From Daldinia sp. FL1419 (taxonomy: Eukaryota; Ascomycota; Sordariomycetes; Xylariales; Hypoxylaceae), in contig MU623341.1 in NCBI GenBank assembly GCA_025201765.1, forward strand, positions 248,001 through 312,000: a stretch of 64,000 nt of DNA, in the 5' to 3' direction. Under the pieces are notes generated by a model. It ran no database searches. It was not told the origin of the DNA and saw nothing but the letters and a program-made list of their open reading frames with translations. Below are positions 22,681 through 34,070 of this stretch, one piece after another; positions within the stretch are counted from its first letter, which is position 1; every line of letters starts with the position of its first letter. The translations under genes were made by a program, and so were the position numbers.

Positions 22681-23680
22681 AAGTAGATTACGCCCCCAAA
22701 TCCAGGAAAGCCCGGTTAATGAATAGACGAACAAGTAAAGTCCCACGTTATGTCACGGCGAACTAGGATTTATCATGTACTCTATTAGTATCGTTTAGAG
22801 AAGCGGTGGCGGCGAAACGCGGGAAACGAGAAAAAAAAAAGCCTAGCAAGGTCGTAAAGACGAAAGATGGTCGGGTAGTAGTAGGATCTATTTTAAAAGA
22901 AATAGAGGTCGTCAGTGCGGCGTCTATGAACCTACTGCATTTACAAATACATAACGTACTGGCAAAGGGGGCCAGCCAGGCCAAAGGGGGCGATGAAAAA
23001 GGTCGCGAAGCAACTTGTCAAAGATGTGCAAGTCGTCGTCCTAGGCGTTCGCGTCCGGTTACTCAGGAGGTTATCTTCAGTCTTTATTTAGAAAGGGAAA
23101 CGCTATTGCAGCAATGATAAACAAGATTCTGAAAAACCGAACTAGTATCACCTTCTGGTTCTTCCCCTAGAATGAAAAGAACATCATTATCTAGCATACG
23201 TGTATTGGCTTGGGGAGTAACTAAAACTCATCGTACAAATAATTAAGGTAGAATAAGGTAAAATTGCTTTCTTGCTTGCTTTAGTCTACGCCTTATAAAG
23301 CAAATACTATATCTTGCGATGACAGGTACTCGTAACCCAGTTACCTTCGCGGTAGAGAGGAGTCCATTCCTTTTATTTCAAGAAAAAAAAAACAGAATGG
23401 GAATAATACCGGATACCCTTGATTTCGATACCCGCTAATATGGAAGGGGGTAAACGAAATATCATCCTATCATCAACGTCTTCAGTAAACCCTCCCCCCT
23501 TCGCCAGAACGCCAGCCAATGATGCCAATACAACAACCCGCCAATTTACGCCGGTGTCGTTGTCTCAGGTTCCCTTTATCCATCCACCTTAAAAATTGTC
23601 TTAGGTCCTCACCGAAAAGAATAAACACCACTAATGCTTGCTAACTTTTCATGCATGTGTTGCGTTGCGCCAGTTTTCAT
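22681..23680. other. Convergent 3' region
   Basis: 1 kb between the stop codons of eIF3f and the R3H gene. A 103-aa Lys-rich frame at 22806-23117 has no recognisable content and is not called. Confidence 0.55.
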
Positions 23681-26364
23681 CTAGATTCCAGTGGGTGGTT
23701 TTTGAGGCAGGGTGGCCGGGTTTCCATAGGCAGGGAGGTGGCTAAAGGTCTGGTTTGGCCCGGTAGGAGGGGGGATGCTCGGTTTGTTGGGCATCTGAGC
23801 CGGGATCTGGGGCGGGACTTGAGGCAGATGCGCGGAAGGATGCTGAGGGAGGTGCTGGTAAGCCGGCAAGGAGCTGTTAGATCCTTGCCGACTCATCCCG
23901 TAACCCGGTCCACCTACATATGGCTGAGGCGGAGCGGGAGAGCTACTATATGCGCTATAGGCTAGATGGGGCGATCCAATCTGGGGGCTACCGTGCCCGC
24001 CCATGTTATAAGGGGGTAGCGGAGGTTGGACCTGTACCATGCCATTGCCAGGGACGAATGATTGGGTTTTGGGATTGAATGCATGTCTATTGTAGCTCCC
24101 GGGAATAGGATGCTGACTTTTAGGATCATGTGGATTGGCATTCGCAGGGAGCTGCCCGAATGCGTAAGGGATACCAACCGGTCCGGTATTCCCTGGTGTC
24201 TGAGGCTGAGAGGCTCGACTTGGGTACGGGCTCATCGACGGGGCCTGATTGTAATTAGGTTGCCACTGTTGAGGCGGAGGTGTTTGGACCGGGCCGGCAT
24301 AAGTGCCTACGGTACTAGTAGATGCAGTGTACCGGGGCGGAGTGACCTGCGTCTGAGGAGGATACTTGACGGAATTAGCCACTAGAGATATATAATGTGT
24401 TGAAATAGCACTCACCATTGGCATATTGCCGTACTGCGGGAATGTATTGTTAGGCATCATGGCAGGATAAGGTTGCGCGGGCGGTACGTAGGCCTGGGGT
24501 ATCGGGCTTTGGTATGGTTGCTGAACGGGACTGCTGTATTGTGGGTGCCCAATGGGTATATAATGTGGTGTCGTCCAATTGGGCTGATGCGGATGGTAAT
24601 ACGGTTGATACTGTGACCGGGAGTCGAAGCTCTCGGAGTCGTCTCTTCGCTGTTTGCTCGTCTTACCTCGCTTTCCCAGGTTTGACTTATCCTTTGCTGA
24701 TACAGAACTAGCTCGAGAGATGCCATTTGCGTCTTCATTATCTAAACCTAGTTAGTGACATTTTAATGCTATTATTAAAAGATGAAGTATCATACCTGGT
24801 GTAGATTCTCCGGGTTTGTCCGAGCTGCCAAAGATCCTCTCTCGGGCTTGTTTGTACGCCTCTTCGCGTTCTTCTCTGGTAGGCCTAGTACGTAGTTAGA
24901 AACAACGTCTACGTTAAATCCCCCCAGAATGTACTTACTTGTCTTTCGTTTGAGCCGACTTTTCCTTGCCGTCACTCCCTACCTCGGAGGTTGCCTTGGA
25001 TGGACTGGTGCTAGCTTGTCCTGATCCACCCTCCTCGCCACGCCGCATAATCTTTTTGGGTAAGAGTTGCGGAGGTGTTGCGTTGGCATTGTTAGTAGTG
25101 GTGTTGCCTACGATACTGGCTAGGGAAGGAGGCACTCGGCAGAATGGAGTCCGGAAGATACGGACAGACCCTTGGATAGCCTCGAAAGAATGTGTCATGT
25201 GATAGTAATCAGCAAGCTTATGAGTTAACATTCTGCAGAATGAATTGTTCGGTGGAAGGTCCATATACGGCTCCCTAGGTAAACATTAGCACCGCTAAAG
25301 GCTCGCGAGGTTCAAATGTGCACTTACTTCGAAGTTTGGACAAAATTAATAACGTCCTGCTCCAACCGCAGAAGGAAAATGCGGTCTTTTGGAGATTGCA
25401 TAGCTTCTAAAAGCTTTTCGTCTGGATTTTGGCCATATATCGAGGTAAAGGCATCCGACGACCCATTAACAATTCCTAGACTCTGAGGTTGCTCTACTGG
25501 AGGCGGCTGCTGGCTAGAAACACCACTCTGTGGTGTAGAAACTCCCTTATCTTGCAACTCGGGAAGTATCTGAACAATTCGCCTCTCCGGCATATCGCCA
25601 ATCCTAAGGCGATGGATGCGAGCCACTTCGGAGCCGATCCGGGAGTTAGCAATTAACGAGCCCCTTACCGAAAAGGACTCGTCATCTTCCGCAGACGCCT
25701 TCACACTAGCACTGTCATCCGGGCGCAGGGATTCCTTTTCATCAAGCGCAAACGTAGTCCCTGAAGTAATACTCTTCCCATCTAGACTGGGCGCCTTAGT
25801 ACCCATTTCCGAGTTGGAATCAGCCCTCTGTGAAGTGTCATCCGATACAGAGGCCCCATTGTCGTTCTTATTCTGTGCTTCGCCTATGGAAGACGAGGAG
25901 CCGTTCACAACGAGACTCGGCGTGGATGAAACGCTGGCAGCGGATAGAGACGCATGCATATCTTTCCCCCCTTGCGCAAGCTTGGTACCATCAACAGCCA
26001 CGGCACTGGACGAGGCGGGTGTTACCCCGTTTTCTTTAGAGACTAAGGGGGGTTTAGCGGCAGCTGCTGGGCTATTCCCAGTCACTGTAGTATTTTTAGT
26101 CGTCACAACTGGGCCAGTAGAAGCGACCGTAGGCTGCGAACGATGTTCGATAACAGGCACAGCGACTCGGGACGCCGAAACAACAGGCATATTCTCTTTA
26201 GGTTTAGACGCAACAACCTGGATTGTTCATTAGCTAGGGGGCCGTAGAATATTGACGGGGGCAGCACGCCAGGCCGTGGCTCCTACTAATGAAGCTTATA
26301 GCAAACATACCTTGGCGAAGGACAATTTTTTAGGAGTAGCGGTTGTTGGAGGTGCGGTCGCCAT
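23681..26364 (-). CDS. R3H and SUZ domain RNA-binding protein
   Basis: Six minus-strand exons: 26364-26311, 26217-25328, 25274-24939, 24884-24796, 24741-24416 and 24352-23681; 788 aa. Introns are 93, 53, 54, 54 and 63 bp, and every junction keeps frame. Residues about 19-290 are Ser/Val-rich and disordered. The R3H domain (about 293-365) reads RIFLLRLEQDVINFVQTSKE, then LPPNNSFCRMLTHKLADYYH, with the Arg-x3-His core. A SUZ-like segment follows (KKIMRRGE, then REEREEAYKQARERIFG). The C-terminus is Pro/Gln/Tyr-rich (YQPYYHPHQPNW, AYVPPAQPYP). R3H and SUZ together bind single-stranded nucleic acid and are typical of cytoplasmic mRNA-binding proteins such as animal R3HDM1/2. The last intron (24353-24415) is 63 nt, a multiple of three, and has no stop, so a retained form of 809 aa is also possible. 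Confidence 0.88.
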
Positions 26365-28249
26365 AGCTCTTACGGATCGCGTTCAGAGCTGAGTACAGTG
26401 GACAAGGCGTGTCACTTATTCTCGATAACGGCAGAAAGAAAAGCGGCGACAATCTCGCAAGTTGTATTAAAGGCCCCGAACGAACAAATGCACGTAACGA
26501 TCGAGAAAACCGATAGCTTCGGCAAAACGACGTTAGAATGGCCAGAAATCAGGAAAGAAAATGAACAAAAGCAGCCCTCGGGGAGTACGAAATACGGCTA
26601 ATCATTGTTGTAATCCGAGTGTCTCGAAATCGTATCGGGGGGGTTCTAGAGTCGGAATGTTTGGAGCGCAGAAGGTTAGGTTGTAGGTTCTCAAGCTTCG
26701 GATGATGAAGTATGCAAGGTGCCGAATAATAGTGGTGGGAGTGACCGAGACTAGAATAGGGCTGCTGTCAGCATGGGAAGGAAGATCAGGGTGGGATGGG
26801 GATGCGGGATGGGGAAATGAAAAGAGAAGAGAAGGGGACTGGTAGAGACTATGTTAGAGTGGTAAAGGATGTGGTAAGGGTCAGGGCCAGATCAGTTAGG
26901 TCAGTTAGGTCAGTTACTGAACTTAGTGAAAGTGGATTGGTTGAAGACGATGTAATAGTTGAGCGGTAGTATATATATACTGTATATATATATATATAGT
27001 ATATACCTCCTAGGAGGTATTTGTAGAGAAGATTTGGGTTGCACGCACATTGGTGTGTAGCTATATGTATTCGTATGTAGGCGTATGTAGCAGTTCTTGC
27101 GTTGTCCTATGGAGGATGGAGAATATTGGTGGATAGAAAAAAAGTATAATGAATTCGTACTGGTGACTCGGTCGCAAAAAAAGATTAAATCTCAAAATGA
27201 TGCGCAGGTGGTGTCCGTATTTGGGTATAGTCATAAGCCACCTCTCAGGCACCAATGTGTTCTCGATCTGTTTTGAATATGTTCGTCTGACCGATGATAT
27301 TGTTTAGGTGGATCGGTACGGTTGGAACTTATAGTCGATGGTTGAGAAAATACCATGGGCGTGACCGAATAAGAGGAGAAAATGAGGCTGCAGAGGCTGC
27401 AATCAACCTCTCTCCTCTCTTCCTAAATTTGGTTCGCTGTCGCACTCAGCCTTTTTCAGTTCTGGTAAAAGGGCGACAGTATGAAGTCCTCGCGTACTCC
27501 AAAAAGCGAAGGATGGAATGGGGGGAAAATGAGGCTTGGTCGTTATAGATTGAATAGATCGTTGAAATCAATCGTGACCAAAGACCAAATAAAGTAAAAT
27601 CAAGTTTCAATCTTTCTCATCCCAGGGCTGGGCCTGTCTTGGTCGATGAGCACTGGAACATTTAAAAATGGGCAGGGCTTTTAGGACAAATCTTGGGGAG
27701 GCGCTAGTTAGCGAGTTAGCGCCTCAGTTTACCTTGCCCAGGTGCCGGTAGGAGCCGTTGTCCCCTGATTGCGGCTGGTCAACTCCTTTTAGTACACACC
27801 TGTATCTATAATGTACAGTACGTACCAGTAACTAATGCTAGCATGTACCTATCAAATTTCATGGCATGCGTACCTCTCTCTCCAAGGTGAAGCCGTTTCA
27901 GCTTAACCTAGACGGTGCACGGAACTTACCTATGCAGGTAGGCAGGTAGGTAGGTACATGAATTTAAGGCTGGGAAACTGTCTGCACCGCCACAAGATAC
28001 ATAAAGTCAGTCCTACCTGCAAACTTACAGTGTCGACATTCAATCTCATCGTCAAAGAGTCGCGAAGAGCATCAAATAATTACATCATATGAGGTATACT
28101 CGATATATCCCATGAAACTATAACCCCATCTCATCCTATCAACCCTCAAAGTTTATTATTGTTCTCTTTTGTTTTCTTCTAAGTCGGATCATCACTCGGA
28201 CTCTTGCTCTCGCGTTCACATAAAAGCTAGGTTAGTCGACATTACAGCA
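26365..28249. promoter_or_regulatory. Long divergent intergenic region
   Basis: 1.9 kb between the R3H and zinc-knuckle start codons. It holds three tandem TCAGTTAGG units (26892-26916), an A/T palindromic stretch (26968-27005) followed by CCTCCTAGGAGG (27006-27017), and a GGTAGGTA run (about 27938-27956). No gene is seen in it; an 84-codon frame at 27294 is unsupported. Confidence 0.5.
26892..26916. repeat. Tandem 9-mer, nearly three copies
   Basis: TCAGTTAGG twice, then TCAGTTA. Non-coding; no function apparent. Confidence 0.75.
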
Positions 28250-29258
28250 ATGTATCGACGAGGTCCCCCGAAATCTACACCCGCAAATGTACAGTGTCAA
28301 AAATGCCTTAAAAAAGATATGTTATCTCTCATTTAACTAACTAATTATTTCGAGAACTATCTACTAACATTCTAGGCACGTCATTACTCATACGAGTGTA
28401 AAGCCGCAGCACAAGAACGGCCTTATGTTTCAAGACCGTCTCGAACGCAACAACTTCTCAACCCTAAACTAGTTCCAAAGTTAGCCAGTGACACTCCAGA
28501 TGTCCTTCAAAAGCAGTACGAGTTTCTGGGATACACTGGAATTAGGCTTTTGCTGACACTTGTACAGGAAAGGTGTGGCTGACGAAGAACTAGCCAAGAG
28601 AGAAGCTGAAAGGGCAAAGAAACGAGAACTGGAAGATGATGAATCGGGTGATGAATCTCCGAAGCGTAGAAGGTCAGCTTCCTATGATTCTGTGTCTTCC
28701 ATCTCCACAAGGCGGTCCGCTTCACCGCCACCCCGAACCCAGCAATCTAATGCGGCTCATCCCGATATTCCTAGAAGGGGGAGCAGTCGCGGCGTGCGAA
28801 GGGCCTCGTATAGCTCCGCCAGCGACTATGAGCGACGTGATCCTTCACCCCCTCGAAGATCACCAAGAAACGATAGCCCATTAGCTAGGTCTCCTAGACG
28901 GTCACGGTCATTAGCACGTGACGATAGTCCCGTACGAAGTCATTACGATGCAAAAGACGAGGCACCGAGACAAAGATCCCCGTACAGTCGGCGTAGCAGA
29001 AATTATTCAAGTCCCAGCAGATCCCCGCCGCCGCGTGAACGACGGCAATTTCGTTCCAGGTCTCCGGAGGGATCTAAAAAGCGCGATCGGAGTCCTCCGC
29101 GAGACTACGGGAGGCAAACGTATCGAAACTCGGCACCTAATCATAGGAACGATCGAAGAAGAGGAGAGGCACTGCCGCGTCGAGAGCAACGCGAGCGCAG
29201 TTTGAGCCCATTCTCCAAGAGACTGGCTCTTACACAAGCGATGAACACGGGTCGTTGA
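28250..29258 (+). CDS. Zinc-knuckle protein with RS-like C-terminus (ZCCHC10-type)
   Basis: Best model: exons 28250-28316, 28380-28515 and 28568-29258; 297 aa. Exon 1 reads NVQCQKCLKK, and exon 2 continues HYSYECKAAAQERPYVSRPS and RTQQLLNPKLVPKL, which is the zinc knuckle plus RPSRTQQL signature of the ZCCHC10 family. Joining them as CX2CX4HX4C requires intron 28317-28379 with AT-AC ends (ATATGT..TACTAAC..CAC). The nested GT-AG pair (28321-28375) shifts the frame and stops after about 35 codons. Intron 2 (28516-28567, GTACGA..ACAG) is ordinary. Exon 3 starts KGVADEELAKREAERAKK and then becomes Arg/Ser/Pro-rich with many RSP and SPxR units, like SR-type splicing proteins. It probably binds RNA in the nucleus. 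A one-base indel in an A-run would be an alternative explanation of the odd junction. Confidence 0.8.
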
Positions 29259-29391
29259 GATTGGGTATCATAGTATTAAGTCAGGAAACCCCAGTTCTAG
29301 TTAAGCTTACAAGTATTATAATTAAGCCCATTTTTCGTCAATGCTGTAATCCAAACGCCGTAGCCATGCAAATTTGATTCCCGCGATATTC

Positions 29392-30063
29392 TCATGCGGC
29401 ATCCTCATCCGCGCGTTCTCTCCGCTCGTCTTCTTCTTCCTCCCTTTCTCGTACACGTATACCCTCTACTAGTGCAACGCCGTCCATGCCTGTAGTCTCG
29501 CCCCCTTCGTCGCCGTTTTCTACAGGTTTTACTGCCTTCTTCGCTGCTTCCTGAGCGTTTGCTATGCGCTCCCTAACCAGCTTCGCGATGGCATTGTCTG
29601 TGCGTACATTAAGCATCTCTAGCTTCTTGTCCAGATCCCTCTTCAGGTCCCAATTTGGTTTCTTAGGCTGGAGCTTAAATAGATCGACGCCTTTGTCATC
29701 TTTAGCATCTTCGGCAGCTTTCCGCTTAATCTCAGCTTCCACTTCGGCTGCCTGCTCTTCCAACGTCGGCCCTTCCATGCCTAACGTTGGTGGCGCCTCG
29801 AATCCTAGCTTTGGTCCTCTCATTTCGGGGTCATAATTGCGGCCTGATAGGTGAAGACGCGCTACGGCATCTTCTGTTTCCGCGGTTCGTTGAGCTTCTT
29901 CTGCAGTGGTAGATGCGGGTGGGATGGGCGGTGACGCCGAGCGCTCTGATTCTGGAGGCGCGATCTCGTCGGCGGGTTGCTTGCGCTTTAGGTTCTTGAG
30001 CTTGGCAAGCCGCGCTTTGCGATCGTCAGACGCTGCGCTGAGGGTGGTATGCGACGTCGACAT
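29392..30063 (-). CDS. cwf18: Splicing factor Cwf18 (CCDC12 family)
   Basis: Single-exon frame of 223 aa starting at ATG 30063 (MSTSHTTLSAASDDRKARLA). The frame is open a further 24 codons upstream, but only to a non-ATG codon, so 30063 is chosen. Conserved features are RKARLAKLKNLKRKQ near the N-terminus, LHLSGRNYDPEMRGPKLGFE, and then DLFKLQPKKPNWDLKRDLDK followed by KLEMLNVRTDNAIAKLVRER, which is the coiled-coil signature of CCDC12/Cwf18. The C-terminus is highly charged (REREEEEDERRERADEDAA). Cwf18 is a small component of the activated spliceosome (Cdc5/NineTeen-associated). It is convergent with the zinc-knuckle/RS gene (133 bp between stops) and divergent from the PPR gene. Confidence 0.92.
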   Translation of the reverse strand: MSTSHTTLSAASDDRKARLAKLKNLKRKQPADEIAPPESERSASPPIPPASTTAEEAQRTAETEDAVARLHLSGRNYDPEMRGPKLGFEAPPTLGMEGPTLEEQAAEVEAEIKRKAAEDAKDDKGVDLFKLQPKKPNWDLKRDLDKKLEMLNVRTDNAIAKLVRERIANAQEAAKKAVKPVENGDEGGETTGMDGVALVEGIRVREREEEEDERRERADEDAA

Positions 30064-30598
30064 TTTCTTTGTGCCAATTGGGTTTTTAATTTGTACTGGT
30101 ATTAGGAAGAATCGGGTCGTAAATATGCCGTTCAAAAATGTCTAAAAATGAACTTGAGCTTAAGCTTATTAGGCTTGGAGAAAGTAAAGACACGGGCAAG
30201 TGCGACATGGCAGTTTGACTGGCAGGGCACGCAGGGGTAAGACATTCTTATTTCTTATCGATAAAGGTATAACTAAGGTATGGTAAGGAAGGATATTAAT
30301 CCCTGCTAATGCAACTTTTAGCGGAATTTCGAAATGCTTCAATAATTTGAGAAATGCCGCCTTGTGACGTCTGATTCTACACTTCTTTTTTTCTTTTCTG
30401 TTTTTCTTTTTTTCCTTTTTTGCGCCTTAGAGGTATTATCCCTCCAGATCCTCAATATGGTATACTTTTAAACGTCATATCGCATTACTCAGACATCGGA
30501 GCATGATGCCCACCGTTGGCCTTAAAAATGCCTAATCGTCAACTCCGTATCGATCGAATCCGTCTGCCCGCACTGGCGATAGTTTTGTCTTCCCGATC
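30064..30598. promoter_or_regulatory. Shared divergent promoter region, cwf18 and PPR gene
   Basis: 535 bp between start codons. It has a T-rich tract at about 30384-30420 on the PPR side. No defined motif. Confidence 0.4.
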
Positions 30599-33109
30599 AT
30601 GTCAACATCAACATCATTCATATGTCGCCAATATATAGCTCGGATTGCCCAGTCCAATTCTGCGAGGATTATATCCAGGCGCTTTGAACTACACACTCAA
30701 GCTATCTCAACAGCAGCACCACAGCCGATATGGACTTACCCAGCGGAGCAAAGGCAAGAGCCCTCGACCGAATTTGACGTTGCGGATAACTATGAAGCCG
30801 GATTTCCTACCTATGACCCAGCGTTGCCCCCGCATGCGTCTCGAGATGAGGCGGTTGCGGAACACCAGCTTAATTGGGATGGGAATTTGAAGAAATTTGT
30901 TCTTCGGCGCCAACGATCAGATGTGAAGAAACTCCGTAATTTACAGGTCAATGGTTCCCATGACTTAAAGAAGAAGATACTACGATGTCTAGGGGACTAC
31001 AGTGTAGTATACGAAGATTTAATGCACATATACGGCCTCTCAGCTGGAGAAGCACGTCATGCGATGCGCCAATTAGAAAGATTACTCGGAGGGCGGTCGG
31101 CCGCAGAAGCTGGGGAACTGCTTGATCATTTTCACATCTGGAAAAGCCATTTCAAAGAGCTATCAGAGATAGTCGCTAGTCTGCATTCTATTACTGGACT
31201 CGATGACGATTCATCCAAGCGCCCGTTGTGGACACCTTCAACAAGACAAGACTCGGAAGCAATGAAGGACGTATGGCAGAGACAAGACCGGACAAGACGC
31301 AAGGTGCTATGGCCACAGACAATGATATCCGCATTTCGTTCACATCCCAGCACAATACCCAGTCTGATGCGAGCAACATTCCAACCCTCGTGGTGTCCGA
31401 GCTATATTGTGGAGGATATTGTTTATCTCCTTTCCCAGACTCTAAACGATACTCAGCCCAACAAAAGTGACCATCGTCAGGTTACAGAGCTCGTCTTTTT
31501 CTTGCTTAGGAATAGCACACCAAGGTATTTAGTTCTAGAACAGCAAGTGATCTGGAAAATTATGTCCTCAATCCCCACCTCCAAGTTGGTTGAGCTTCAT
31601 GAAGACCTAAAAAGGATCGAACATCCGCTTAACCAGCACACATTACTACATTTCGCAAGCCGCTTTACCCGTGGTTCGAAGTATAAGGTACTAGCAGCTG
31701 AAATCATACATTCCCTCTCGAGTATTCCCGAGTTCAACATCAATTCGCCGGCGGCGACCAGCGTCTGTACCTCTCTTCTCTCGGTGCAAGAAGGGCAATT
31801 ACCAGGTGATCATGCAGCCCCAGATGAATTATTCAAGATGCTATTGGATACTGGATTTCAGCCGAATATAATTACTTTAACTACACTAATGCGGAATTTT
31901 TGTGTTCGCGGACGAGTCGAGGTCGCGTTAGACATATTCGATCTCCTAGCCGACCGTGATATCGAACCGGACCCTCACATATTCTCGATTCTCATGAATG
32001 GGGCAAAGATCGCTTTAGATGTAGAATCGCTTCGACGCATTTACATCATGATTGAAGCACGCAAGCTATGGTCTACGCATCTTGTGAACGACGTGTTGGA
32101 CTTCATATACCAATATAATGAGGCTCAGCGAGGACACAGGCGGAGACAACGAAAAAGAGACACGGCGCGTGCTTGGAGGTTAATGTTCCACGTATACATC
32201 AAGTTCTTCAAACTCGCCCCTCTACAAAAGCTCACACTCTTCCCTTTGGAGAATTTACTTGCCACACGTCCAGAGCAAATATCTCCCAAATTAAAAGAAG
32301 TCTATCAGTTGACTTCCACTCTAAAGTCGCTACCAGATGCATTACTTATGCAGCCAGATAGCACCACCTTAGCACTCATGTTTAGAGTCCATTTCTGGAC
32401 CATTCAACGCCCGGCACCCTTACAAATGTATTATAAATATTTTATAAGGTGTTTGAATAAGGGTGATCCAATCATAACCCGGATTGTCCAAGACCAGGGA
32501 ACCATGGTTTTCGATACGTTTTTGCGGGATTTTATGCAATTTAAGCCAACCTTCGCAAGCGGTGTCGGAATAGTTCAAAGTATGCATGATCGCGCAAACA
32601 AGGAGAACAAAGAGCTCGGAAAGAACATACTCTGCCCACCGCCTTCAGCTCACACCTATACGATACTAATGACGGGTCTTAGAAATCATAAGCGTATTCA
32701 AGGGGTAATCATGGCTCTTAACATGATGATCAAGGAAGGCATTACGCCCAACATCGTCACCTGGAACACCGTTATCGGAGCCTTGCTTCAGGCAGGTTAT
32801 CTGGAAGAAGCGGTTAGGGTGATGCGAAACTTAAAACACGTTGGGCTCGAGTCGAACGCCCGGACGGTGAAGGAAATCACCAGCGTCTCCAGGATTAAAA
32901 GAAAAGCAATCGCCACACTAATGAAAAAGATGGGCGAGGAACCGGCTGATATTACCGATCAACGTCTCTTCGCCGAATCCTTGCTACGTAGGTGGGAGAA
33001 ACAGGACGAGAAATTGATAAGCCACCGGTTCACGAGAAGGCGCAACGGGAGATTCGACAGGCGTCGCGAGCTTACGCAGCCAAGTACAGCATGGTCAGAT
33101 GTGGCTTGA
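30599..33109 (+). CDS. Mitochondrial pentatricopeptide repeat protein, 836 aa
   Basis: Intronless frame. The first 40 residues are rich in Arg, Ser and Ala with no acidic residues (MSTSTSFICRQYIARIAQSN), consistent with a mitochondrial presequence. A helical body follows. Recognisable PPR units lie at about residues 418-470 (GFQPNIITLTTLMRNFCVRG, then RDIEPDPHIFSILMNG) and 680-755 (HTYTILMTGLRNHKRIQG, GITPNIVTWNTVIGALLQAG, YLEEAVRVMRNLKHVGL). The C-terminus is Arg-rich. Fungal PPR proteins of this size act on mitochondrial mRNA stability or translation (for example yeast Pet309 and Neurospora cya-5). I cannot assign this one to a specific orthologue or target. Confidence 0.88.
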   Translation: MSTSTSFICRQYIARIAQSNSARIISRRFELHTQAISTAAPQPIWTYPAEQRQEPSTEFDVADNYEAGFPTYDPALPPHASRDEAVAEHQLNWDGNLKKFVLRRQRSDVKKLRNLQVNGSHDLKKKILRCLGDYSVVYEDLMHIYGLSAGEARHAMRQLERLLGGRSAAEAGELLDHFHIWKSHFKELSEIVASLHSITGLDDDSSKRPLWTPSTRQDSEAMKDVWQRQDRTRRKVLWPQTMISAFRSHPSTIPSLMRATFQPSWCPSYIVEDIVYLLSQTLNDTQPNKSDHRQVTELVFFLLRNSTPRYLVLEQQVIWKIMSSIPTSKLVELHEDLKRIEHPLNQHTLLHFASRFTRGSKYKVLAAEIIHSLSSIPEFNINSPAATSVCTSLLSVQEGQLPGDHAAPDELFKMLLDTGFQPNIITLTTLMRNFCVRGRVEVALDIFDLLADRDIEPDPHIFSILMNGAKIALDVESLRRIYIMIEARKLWSTHLVNDVLDFIYQYNEAQRGHRRRQRKRDTARAWRLMFHVYIKFFKLAPLQKLTLFPLENLLATRPEQISPKLKEVYQLTSTLKSLPDALLMQPDSTTLALMFRVHFWTIQRPAPLQMYYKYFIRCLNKGDPIITRIVQDQGTMVFDTFLRDFMQFKPTFASGVGIVQSMHDRANKENKELGKNILCPPPSAHTYTILMTGLRNHKRIQGVIMALNMMIKEGITPNIVTWNTVIGALLQAGYLEEAVRVMRNLKHVGLESNARTVKEITSVSRIKRKAIATLMKKMGEEPADITDQRLFAESLLRRWEKQDEKLISHRFTRRRNGRFDRRRELTQPSTAWSDVA

Positions 33110-34070
33110 GCTGAGACATGGTTGCGTGGGGTGGTCTTATGGCACTATCCGTACCACCTGAGGAAAGCAGGGAAAGGATAGGCGTATTTAAGCAGGCGTG
33201 CTCGCTGAGGACGTCGTGCCACGTGCTCAATATAAAAGTGTTCCCCTGACCGATTCCCTCATGTACTGTATATATACCGGGACGGGCCATATAGCATTGG
33301 GTCGGGGTAGCATTTTCAGGTGTCGGTAGACGGTAGATACCCTCTCCCTATCTTAAACCACGGATATAGAATTAAATCTAAATTAAATCCATTGTCATAC
33401 TTGGTCCTATACTTGATTGCTGCCTGATGAAAAAACCCCAGGGGGCCATTCTGCGTAGAGGTACTGCTACGGAAAAGACTAAAGTACGCCTGAAGCTGTG
33501 CAACACAGCATAAAGCCCTGCTGCATACAATCCCATGTCCATCAAACGCAAGAAGTACTATCCGCAGAGACCTGCCGCCTCTATATCCTTCTAGGCTTGA
33601 CAGGGGGCATATCACGATAAACACGAAGCTTCACAGCATAAAGCCATTGGCATTCATCTAATGAACGGAAATACGGGATAAGTGTTCCATAAAATCATTC
33701 GCTAGTCGAATGATAATCCCCTGTTTCTTTTGCTAATTAGGCGCCCGGACGCCATTGATGTATATATGCATTATAGTAAGTCGCCCTCGAAGGCCCAGCT
33801 TAGGTGGTATCTATACAAGGTAGATGTCGCAAAAAAGAAGAAAATACAAAGCAAATATCTAAATGATAGCAAGTAGCAAGTACATGGCTGCAAACCCTCC
33901 ATCTGTCTCTTACAGCATCCAGATACTAGGTAGGTGGGTAGGTGGGTAGTTTTATCCTAACCATGAGGTAGTTAGCGTATAATTCGTGATTCCGTCGCCG
34001 ATGAAACTCTAGGTATTATCTAGGTAGTATAGATTCGGATGGTAAACAATAGCACGTCCTAAAATAGTAT
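33110..34070. other. Convergent 3' region
   Basis: No gene seen. It has a GGTAGGTGGGTAGGTGGGTAG run at about 33929-33949, a 102-aa minus-strand frame at 33316-33624 without features, and A/T-rich stretches. Confidence 0.55.

Noticed and set aside
26968..27017. A/T palindrome plus CCTCCTAGGAGG as an origin or operator
   Set aside because: Simple AT repeats of this kind are common in fungal promoters and no specific factor site can be named.
30064..30135. 24-codon upstream extension of cwf18
   Set aside because: It starts at a non-ATG codon and the family N-terminus fits the ATG at 30063.
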